Position numbers and translations under genes: made by a program
Notes under the pieces: generated by a model
Seen by the model: only the letters and a program-made list of their open reading frames with translations
Told to the model about the DNA's origin: nothing
The model's database searches: none
Part shown: positions 24,754-32,351 of the stretch, in pieces
Layout of the letters: each line of letters begins with the position of its first letter
How positions within the stretch are numbered: position 1 is the stretch's first letter
From: Temperatibacter sp965603205
GTDB lineage: Bacteria > Pseudomonadota > Alphaproteobacteria > Sphingomonadales > Kordiimonadaceae
NCBI GenBank assembly: GCA_965603205.1
Contig: CBFDCC010000006.1
Coordinates: forward strand, 1 to 64,000
Reading direction: 5' to 3'
DNA length: 64,000 bases

Positions 24754-27213
24754 TTAATGCACAGTTCCTTTATTTGGCATAAGCGTCAAGACTTTAGTCT
24801 CTTTACTTGAGATGTTTTTTGACGAAACTTTAAAGGAGTTTACCTCCTGCCAATCTTGGAATTGATCAGAAAAATGCGGAGAAAATGGATTTCCTGATTG
24901 CCCAGTTGGAATGATGAATCGACTGTTTTCCATATTGCTAAGGTCAAAAACACCGCGGTAGCTAGGTCCAAAACTAGAGGCGTGCAAGGCTTTGTCGCTC
25001 CAGTTATTGCCCGCTACGTTAATGGTGAAACGACCACCGCTCTGCGGGGCTGAAACTTCAAAATAGTTTTTAAGAAATGCAACTTGACTGAATGGACGGT
25101 GTTGTTGACGCAGTGTATGCGCCTTGCCCCATTGCCATTTAGTCCAGTCTTCGCCGTATTTCGCTGTCAGTTCATCTGCTGCCATCTCAAAAGCTGTAGC
25201 AGTTAAGTTACTGCATTGCTCCTCGGTTTCACTGGTTGTTACATCATCGCACCATAGCGCGTAACTGGCATCATCCCTAGTTGGTAGCTGATAATAAGTC
25301 GTCCCATGACTGCTGCCATTTTCAGCAGCCCAGATGTTTTTCAAGAAATAGGGTCGCGACCTTGTACTATTCTTGAAAAAATCACCTAATTCATCAGCGT
25401 AAACTAATTTTGAATAATGCTTTAGCCACGTATCAAAAATTAATGGCTCAGGCTTATCAATGCTCATCAAACCATTCCACGATTTAACGCTTTTAAGTAT
25501 ATCTGCGTGGTTGATGCTTTGTGTTGGTAGCATGATACTTAGATCACGTGCCATATCTGATGTAATGTCACTCAATAGAGTTTCCATGGAACCCATATCA
25601 TGCTCATTGGATGACTTTAAAATTTGCCGGATACGGTTGCCGCGATAGGGCAACCCCCACTCGCGTGTAATATAATGCGGGTAATCATCATCAACTATTT
25701 TCTCATTAGCGGTAGCAATTATACCGCCTTCAGGATTATAGCGTAAAGGTAAGTCATCATAATCAATGAAACCTTGCCAATCATATTTAGCGATCCAACC
25801 GGGTACAGGGATGCGTCCAGAAGCCTTGTTGTCAGGATGCCTAATAGGCACCATGGCTGGTGCATAGTAGCCAATGTTACCCTTTGTGTCGCCATAGATC
25901 ATATTTTGCTCAGGCCCTATATAATAGCGAGCACTTTTTTTAAACTCGTCAAAAGTTTTTGCTGTCATAATGCCTAAACCAGATAATACAGAAGTGTCTT
26001 TGTCGGTGAGCGCAGTCCACTTTAGGGCAATGGCATAGCCATCACCTGCAATATTTTCAGCTGATTGAACAACATCAGAGATTATAGGGCCGTGACGTGA
26101 TGATCTAATGGTGATTTTCACATCAGCTTCACCTTTAATCTTAATGGTCTCAACATGATTTTCAAAATTGGCTATACCTGTTGGCGTTAGATATGATTTT
26201 CCATCATTTTCAAGCTTCTCAATGTAAAGATCCTGACTGTCGGGATTGGTATTAGTAAAGCCCCAAGCAATATTATCATTGCGGCCGAGAATAATTGTTG
26301 GTGCGCCTGGTAGGGTAACACCGACCATATTGGTGTTATCTGAGGTCAGGTTTAGATGAACTAAATACCAGATTGAAGGTGACGTAAGGCCCAAATGAGG
26401 GTCATTACTCAATATAGGCTTGCCAGATTTGGTTTTATCGCCAGAGATCACCCAGTTATTCGAACCAAACCCACTTGGCTTTTCGTCACCAACAGCATCA
26501 TATGTGGCCTCAGCTAATGCCTTTAATGGTAACTGGGCAAACATATCACGCATGTCCGGTAATGACGCTTCTTCAGGGTCTCCGGGGTAGGTAGGGTAAT
26601 ATTCTGCTACTTGTTTAGGTGTTAGCTTTGACATCATGCCCGCCCGAGCCAGTTCATTTCTGTAGTTTCCAGACAGGTTGAACCACATCATTTTTAACCA
26701 GACAAGAGTGTCAACACCACTCCATGGCTCCATCTCGCCCCCAAGAATAACAAACTCTGGTGGCAAGGCGCCTCGGCGACTTTTAATAAAGGCATTAATG
26801 CCACTTGCGTAAGCATCCAATGTTTTCTTGCCTTCTTCAGGTAAGTTTATATAGGCCTTTGCAGCTTTATCTCTAAAGCCGAGTGTCCGAAAGAATTTAT
26901 CAATATTTAATGTCTCAGGTCCAAATAATTCAGATAATCGACCGCTACCTATTCTGCGATTAATATCTAACTGCCATAGGCGATCTTGAGCATGAGCAAA
27001 ACCAACCGCGAAATTTAGATCGTCCATGTTAGCGCCAGTAATATGCGGGACACCTTTGTCGTCGCGGGCAATTGTCACCGGCTGGTGAAGCCCGCTCAGT
27101 GTTATTGTGCCTTCTGTTTGTGGAAGGGAACTACGTAACCAACTGAATATAATAATAAGTGAAATGGCAAAAAATGTACCTAACCCTAGTAGTAATCGAG
27201 ATAAAGACTTCAT
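24754..27213 (-). CDS. Penicillin acylase family N-terminal nucleophile amidohydrolase
   Basis: An 819-residue precursor with an N-terminal hydrophobic segment (about residues 8-27, signal peptide or anchor), so periplasmic. Like other Ntn hydrolases of this family, it should self-cleave before a catalytic serine, here in SGFGSNNWVISGDK with Ser251. The alpha part contains GVPHITGANMDDLNFAVGFAHAQDRLWQLD and the beta part SNDPHLGL, IAWGFTNTNPDSQDLY and RFTINVAGNNWSD. Substrates include penicillins, acyl-homoserine lactones and other amides; which one applies here is unknown. A longer frame starts at 27234, but 27213 has AAGGAAA with good spacing. Confidence 0.9.
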   Translation of the reverse strand: MKSLSRLLLGLGTFFAISLIIIFSWLRSSLPQTEGTITLSGLHQPVTIARDDKGVPHITGANMDDLNFAVGFAHAQDRLWQLDINRRIGSGRLSELFGPETLNIDKFFRTLGFRDKAAKAYINLPEEGKKTLDAYASGINAFIKSRRGALPPEFVILGGEMEPWSGVDTLVWLKMMWFNLSGNYRNELARAGMMSKLTPKQVAEYYPTYPGDPEEASLPDMRDMFAQLPLKALAEATYDAVGDEKPSGFGSNNWVISGDKTKSGKPILSNDPHLGLTSPSIWYLVHLNLTSDNTNMVGVTLPGAPTIILGRNDNIAWGFTNTNPDSQDLYIEKLENDGKSYLTPTGIANFENHVETIKIKGEADVKITIRSSRHGPIISDVVQSAENIAGDGYAIALKWTALTDKDTSVLSGLGIMTAKTFDEFKKSARYYIGPEQNMIYGDTKGNIGYYAPAMVPIRHPDNKASGRIPVPGWIAKYDWQGFIDYDDLPLRYNPEGGIIATANEKIVDDDYPHYITREWGLPYRGNRIRQILKSSNEHDMGSMETLLSDITSDMARDLSIMLPTQSINHADILKSVKSWNGLMSIDKPEPLIFDTWLKHYSKLVYADELGDFFKNSTRSRPYFLKNIWAAENGSSHGTTYYQLPTRDDASYALWCDDVTTSETEEQCSNLTATAFEMAADELTAKYGEDWTKWQWGKAHTLRQQHRPFSQVAFLKNYFEVSAPQSGGRFTINVAGNNWSDKALHASSFGPSYRGVFDLSNMENSRFIIPTGQSGNPFSPHFSDQFQDWQEVNSFKVSSKNISSKETKVLTLMPNKGTVH

Positions 27214-27344
27214 TAAATATTTCCTTTTCCACATTTATGCCACTTGGACACTAGACATAAGCAGCGCTTAATCTTATTGCTATTTAAATTAATATTAAAA
27301 TGGCACGGATGTCGATTTCTGTGATCATAGCAATGGAGAGTTTA

Positions 27345-28229
27345 ATGAGCAAGGTAGCTTTTTTAGGTTTAGGCGTGATGGGATATCACATGGCAGGGCA
27401 TCTGGCTTTGAATGGGCATGATGTAACTGTATACAACCGTACAGCCTCAAAAGCGTCGGATTGGCTTATGGAATTTAAGGATAAGACAAAAGCCACTGTA
27501 GCGCTGGCGTCGACACCGGCTGCGGCTGCAGAAGGTGCTGAAATAGTTTTTGCCTGTGTTGGTGCTGATAATGATGTGCGCCAAGTATGTACGGGTGATG
27601 ATGGCGCTTTTAATGCCATGGATAAGGGCGCTGTATTTGTTGACCATACAACGGCTTCGGCTGAGTTAGCGCGTGAAATGGCAAATACGGCTGCTGGCCA
27701 AGGCATTTTATTCATCGATGCGCCAGTGTCAGGCGGTGAGGCTGGTGCGGTGAATGGTGCGTTAACAATTATGTGTGGTGGTGATGCTACTGCCTATGAG
27801 TGCGTTGCACCTGTGATGGAATCATATGGTAAAATGATGCGCTTGCTGGGCGGTGTCGGTTCTGGACAAACGGCTAAAATGGTCAATCAGGTTTGTATTG
27901 CTGGTGTGGTTCAAGGATTATCTGAAGCGCTTCATTTAGCTATGGAGGCTGGATTAGACGCTAAGGCGGTTGTTGATGTAATATCAAAGGGTGCCGCGCA
28001 GAGTTGGCAAATGGAAAACCGGGCTGAGACCATGATAGACGGTAAATTTGATTATGGTTTTGCGGTGGATTGGATGCGCAAAGATTTAGGCATCGTTCTA
28101 GATGAGGCTAAAAGATTAAATGTTTCACTGCCTATGACGGCGCTCGTTGATCAATTTTACGGTGATGTTCAGAATATGGGTGGTAACAGACAGGACACAA
28201 GTAGCTTAATTAGGCGATTTAGAGGCTAA
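27345..28229 (+). CDS. NAD(P)-dependent beta-hydroxyacid dehydrogenase (3-hydroxyisobutyrate dehydrogenase family)
   Basis: A 294-residue oxidoreductase. The Rossmann signature AFLGLGVMGYHMAGHLA opens the protein. The substrate-binding motif DAPVSGGEAGAVNGALTIMCGG lies near residue 124, and KMVNQVCIAGVVQ contains the catalytic lysine. Family members oxidise 3-hydroxyisobutyrate, tartronate semialdehyde, 6-phosphogluconate-like acids or succinic semialdehyde; the substrate cannot be fixed. An upstream in-frame ATG at 27300 exists, but 27345 is preceded by GGAGAG and places the Rossmann motif at the N-terminus. Confidence 0.88.
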   Translation: MSKVAFLGLGVMGYHMAGHLALNGHDVTVYNRTASKASDWLMEFKDKTKATVALASTPAAAAEGAEIVFACVGADNDVRQVCTGDDGAFNAMDKGAVFVDHTTASAELAREMANTAAGQGILFIDAPVSGGEAGAVNGALTIMCGGDATAYECVAPVMESYGKMMRLLGGVGSGQTAKMVNQVCIAGVVQGLSEALHLAMEAGLDAKAVVDVISKGAAQSWQMENRAETMIDGKFDYGFAVDWMRKDLGIVLDEAKRLNVSLPMTALVDQFYGDVQNMGGNRQDTSSLIRRFRG

Positions 28230-28340
28230 TCTAGCTATCTTAAAACATTAAAATTTGAATTAAAATTTGCAGTAATATTTGCGTGTAGGTTATGAATCTA
28301 GTAACGTTTAGACAATTGTAATTAATGGAGTGAGCATGCT

Positions 28341-29858
28341 GTGGCAGATGTAGAGCCGAGTGCGGAGTTTTATGTTCATATAACAGATACTGGCTTGATT
28401 GATCCAAAGGATGATCGTCTTGGCAAGATTCTTGGCTGGGATAATTATGATATTTTCCGCCAGCCACTCAGTTTTTTATTTCCTGCCGACGCTCATGACC
28501 GCATTGATCGCTTGTTTACATCAGGTAAAAATCTAGAAGGCATCCTCTTCCCGCGTGTTCCCCTGCGCTATAAACCAAGTGGTTACATTAATTTTGACAT
28601 GACCGTGACCAGCGCTGGCAATGGAACATGGCATTTAGACTTTTTTAAAGTCGGTAAAGGGGTGCTTAGTGATCAAGAGGAAAAAGAAGTTACTGACATG
28701 TATACCTTCTTTAATTTCGTAGAAAGCGTTCTTGATAGTCCCTATGAAGGCGATCTAGATGTTACGATGATATCAGTTGAGGGCTTAAAAGACGACTCTG
28801 GTTTGTCTAATGAAGAGCGCTCAAAGGTTAGGGCAAAAGTTGAAAGTCAATTAAAAGACATCGCTATAGGTGGTCAAATAGGCCAGCTGGATGATGCCAG
28901 CTATGGATTATTAACTGGTGGTGACTTTGACGAAGAAAGCTTTGAAAAAGAATTACAAACTGCAGCTGAAAAATTAAATATATCGCCTAATAAGTTAGGT
29001 CTTAGGTCAGCGAATATTGAGGTAGATGACAGAGCGATGGACCCTGAAGACCTTAAAAAAGCTTTAAATCAATCTAAGTCTGCTTTTTTGGGTGAGATAG
29101 ATAGTGATGACGTGGGGGGCAAGCTATCTGTGATCGTCAGTGGAATAGAGCATCATATAAGTCTTATTAAGGAAGCGCTGAATACATACCAATACCGCAC
29201 TAGTCAACGATCCATACGTGATACAAAAAATGGCGCTCTGCACGCAGTTCTGCATCAAGGGCGTGTTGGTATTGACGAGCGATTCCGCTTTCCTGATGAG
29301 CTTATTGTGATGACTGATCACGCTGATCTCGCGTATGAACATGATATGACACAGTTGGATGAAATGCTGCGCTTAATAGCCTTTAATGCAAAGGGCCGCG
29401 ATGAGGTGTTGGGTACAATATATTATGAATTTTGTCGCTCAACTATTTTAGGATCAAATTTTATAAACGATGTTCAGGCATGTTTAGCCAAGCATAAAAT
29501 ACAATCATCCGTTCTTGGTATTAGATTGCGTGGAATGCCACCACTTAAACGTGGAGGATTGCATTGGCAACAGGTAGATAAGCTATGTGAAGCTGGACAC
29601 CCCATGTGGTTAGATCGTTTTGGGGACGCGATCATCGATGATCATCTTGCTGATATATTAGTGGGGGGCGTTATTGAAATACCACCCGCCCTCATCCGTA
29701 AGTTATCCCGTCATTTTGATGGTAAGGAGTTGATGGCTAAACTCGTGTCAACTTGGGGGGCAAGAAAGGTGGCCGTTGTATCTGCTGATATTGAAGAAAT
29801 TAAATTAAAAGAAGTGGCCAATGAAATTGGCATAGCGCTGCAGTTAGAGGCTGTGTAG
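28341..29858 (+). CDS. PAS-like protein with a degenerate (catalytically dead) EAL-like domain
   Basis: A 505-residue soluble protein starting at GTG after an ATGGAG ribosome site. The N-terminus resembles a PAS domain. A middle Asp/Glu-rich part (YTFFNFVESVLDSP to about residue 250) aligns in layout with the EAL protein at 13467-15053. The C-terminal half keeps the EAL scaffold but not its catalytic residues: GHPMWLDRFGDA in place of GFRVYMDDFGAG, LADILVGGVIEIPPALIRKL in place of LRDLQVDGVKIDGAYIRDA, and HAV in place of EAL. It is probably a c-di-GMP sensor or a protein-interaction scaffold, not an enzyme. The alignment was made by eye. Confidence 0.6.
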   Translation: MADVEPSAEFYVHITDTGLIDPKDDRLGKILGWDNYDIFRQPLSFLFPADAHDRIDRLFTSGKNLEGILFPRVPLRYKPSGYINFDMTVTSAGNGTWHLDFFKVGKGVLSDQEEKEVTDMYTFFNFVESVLDSPYEGDLDVTMISVEGLKDDSGLSNEERSKVRAKVESQLKDIAIGGQIGQLDDASYGLLTGGDFDEESFEKELQTAAEKLNISPNKLGLRSANIEVDDRAMDPEDLKKALNQSKSAFLGEIDSDDVGGKLSVIVSGIEHHISLIKEALNTYQYRTSQRSIRDTKNGALHAVLHQGRVGIDERFRFPDELIVMTDHADLAYEHDMTQLDEMLRLIAFNAKGRDEVLGTIYYEFCRSTILGSNFINDVQACLAKHKIQSSVLGIRLRGMPPLKRGGLHWQQVDKLCEAGHPMWLDRFGDAIIDDHLADILVGGVIEIPPALIRKLSRHFDGKELMAKLVSTWGARKVAVVSADIEEIKLKEVANEIGIALQLEAV

Positions 29859-29936
29859 CATTTAAAAAGTTCTCTGGACGCTCAGTTGGCAGTAGGTTAC
29901 GGTTTTAAGATTGTTTATTACGTTTAAGAGAGCTTT

Positions 29937-32330
29937 ATGCATAATTACTCTAAATCTACATTTGTTAAGCTACTTGCTTCAGTCGGCGCTATTGCACTTT
30001 TATCTGCTTGTGGTGGTGGCAGTGGCAGTAAAGGCTCTACACCCGTTGTCAACACACCAATAACACCAGTCGTCCCAGATAAAACTCCAGCTGAATTTAA
30101 AACGGCAGAATATAATCAAAACGCTGGGCTAGAAGCTATAAATGCTGCCGAGGCTTATGCATCGGGTTATACGGGGCAAGGGGTTACGATTGCCTTTGTA
30201 GATTTTAATTTTAATTTTGATTCAACGGTAGTAAATTGGCATCCAGCAAGTGTGGGGTCGAACCAAAAATATGTAGATATTTACGAGGCGCAAATAGATG
30301 ATACGGCCTCAACTACTCCACATGGTCAGGCCGTAGCTATCGTGGCTGCAGGCGTTAAAGATGGTTTAGACACTCATGGCGTCGCCTATGACGCGCAGGT
30401 GCTTGGTATTGACTTTTTCTCTGGCCAAAATCTCGTAAAACAAGTAGAGGGCGGCACAACATATTATATTGCCAATCCATGGACCTATGCTATTGAAAAA
30501 GGGGCTAAAATTGTCAACAAATCCTTAGGCTATGATGAGAGCGATATTATTGAAAACCCTCCTGAGGTGGGAGAAGCTTATGTTAATGAGTGGGATGCTT
30601 ATGTTGTTGATAGTGGAGGGCTTTTAGTCTCATCAGCAGGTAATAATGGCGATAATGAACCATCATTGTCCAATTTAGATACAATTGAATTGCTTGATGA
30701 AAATGGTATATTAAATGATGGCCTAGGTGCTTTTCTAATTGTTGGAGCTGTTGATGAAAATAACGTTATTGCAGCCTTTTCCGACAAAGCAGGTTCTGGT
30801 GTTAGTAAAAATCATTATTTAGTAGCGCCAGGTGTTGATATAGTAAGTTACTGGGAAACCGATGATGATGGTCCTGGTTATTATTATCTAAGCGGTACAT
30901 CATTTGCTGCGCCACATGTATCTGGTGCCGCTGCTATTATTTTCCAGCGCTGGCCAACATTAAGCGCGCGTGAGGTAGCTGATATTCTACTCGATACAGC
31001 CACAGACCTTGGAGCCGCAGGTGTAGACAAAGTTTATGGTCATGGTTTGCTAAACCTTGATAATGCTCTATCGCCGCAAGGAACGGTTGTTGTTGCTTCG
31101 GGCCAAACCGCAGCACCAGTAGCTTTGTCAACAGCAGGACTATCACTTGGACCTGCATTTGGGGACGCTGCGCAATTGATGGCTGCGCTTGATAGTGTGA
31201 CAGTTTTTGATGGCTATGGTCGTGATTTTCAAATGAATTTAGCTTCTACGGTGCAAGTTTTAACGCAAAAGCCAACATTAGAGCGAATTATGGATAATAA
31301 CAGGCGCTGGCAAGGGGGTAATTTAGTGACGAGTTCTGGCTCATTTTTAAATTATTCAGTAGGGCAGGACAGCCAACCCCTTGCAGGTCTTCGTCGTGCT
31401 GGTGTATTTGGCGAGGCTGAGCGCAATGAGGCACTAAAGGTCGATGCTATTTTTGAATTTAATAGTCAGGTAGATGATCAAAATATTAGTTTGGGATATG
31501 GCCGCAGCTTGTCAAATGCTATATCGGCGCAGGATAACCTGAGTGGTTTTAGTCTTGTGCAGAGTGAGAATGGAGCTGTGGATACTGGTAATGGCCCTTA
31601 TTTTATGAATGAGACTGCGCTGTCAGATGATAGCTATTTCACATATGGCATGTCCTACCATTCAGCTAATATCCGTCATCAGCGTTCCCAACTAAATGCG
31701 CCTGTAAAGGCTAGTAATTATTCATTACTAATGAATTACGTTCAGGACACATATTCTGATTATGCTCTGTCATCAAAAGGCCTTACTTTTGGAATAATGA
31801 GAGAGACTGCAGGTGTGTTAGGTAGCTATTCTAGTGGTAGTCTTGGTATGGCCGAACATAGCAATACAATATGGTTATCACCATCTTGGCACTATAGCAG
31901 TGATAAGGGGTGGGGGCTAATGGCTTCACTCACAGGGGCAGTGTCTATGATAGGGGAAAATTCTCATAGTCTGTTAGCAGAAATGGGTAATATTTATAGC
32001 AGTAGCTGGAATATATCTGCTTATAAACAGGGAGTTTTAAGCCGTGATGATCAGCTTAAATTCACGCTGCATCAACCGTTGAGGGTTGAAAGCGCTAAAG
32101 CGTTACTCACAAGAGGCGGGGGTGTGAACTGGGATGCAGGCGAGACTATTTATGACTATGTTGCCATGAATATTCGAGGGTCGGGTAGAGAGGTTGCAGC
32201 AGAGGTTTCATATGCTATAAGCCTGAATGAATGGTCATTGAATATGGGCCTTGCTTATAGAAAAGATGCTGGGCATATAGCAGGGCGTAATGATGTGATG
32301 ACGCTAGTATCGATTAATAAACTATTTTAA
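29937..32330 (+). CDS. Lipoprotein subtilisin-like autotransporter (NalP/SphB1-like)
   Basis: A 797-residue surface protease. A lipoprotein signal ends in LLSAC with lipidated Cys25, followed by a Gly/Ser/Pro linker. The S8 peptidase domain (about 65-385) has a likely triad of Asp89 (TIAFVDFN), His129 (TTPHGQAVA) and Ser322 (LSGTSFAAPHVSGAA), with the oxyanion Asn in SSAGNNG. Residues about 520-797 look like an autotransporter beta-barrel ending in Phe. Lipidated subtilase autotransporters (NalP, SphB1) process other surface proteins. The usual DTG around Asp is VDF here. The Sel1/TonB fusion gene follows after 21 bp and is probably co-transcribed. Confidence 0.85.
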   Translation: MHNYSKSTFVKLLASVGAIALLSACGGGSGSKGSTPVVNTPITPVVPDKTPAEFKTAEYNQNAGLEAINAAEAYASGYTGQGVTIAFVDFNFNFDSTVVNWHPASVGSNQKYVDIYEAQIDDTASTTPHGQAVAIVAAGVKDGLDTHGVAYDAQVLGIDFFSGQNLVKQVEGGTTYYIANPWTYAIEKGAKIVNKSLGYDESDIIENPPEVGEAYVNEWDAYVVDSGGLLVSSAGNNGDNEPSLSNLDTIELLDENGILNDGLGAFLIVGAVDENNVIAAFSDKAGSGVSKNHYLVAPGVDIVSYWETDDDGPGYYYLSGTSFAAPHVSGAAAIIFQRWPTLSAREVADILLDTATDLGAAGVDKVYGHGLLNLDNALSPQGTVVVASGQTAAPVALSTAGLSLGPAFGDAAQLMAALDSVTVFDGYGRDFQMNLASTVQVLTQKPTLERIMDNNRRWQGGNLVTSSGSFLNYSVGQDSQPLAGLRRAGVFGEAERNEALKVDAIFEFNSQVDDQNISLGYGRSLSNAISAQDNLSGFSLVQSENGAVDTGNGPYFMNETALSDDSYFTYGMSYHSANIRHQRSQLNAPVKASNYSLLMNYVQDTYSDYALSSKGLTFGIMRETAGVLGSYSSGSLGMAEHSNTIWLSPSWHYSSDKGWGLMASLTGAVSMIGENSHSLLAEMGNIYSSSWNISAYKQGVLSRDDQLKFTLHQPLRVESAKALLTRGGGVNWDAGETIYDYVAMNIRGSGREVAAEVSYAISLNEWSLNMGLAYRKDAGHIAGRNDVMTLVSINKLF

Positions 32331-32351
32331 TAATTAGGGTGTTTGACACTT

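Noticed and set aside
24742..24757. TTAA pair downstream of motB as a CtrA box
   Set aside because: The spacer is 8 bp and the location is between a gene and the next stop codon, not a promoter.
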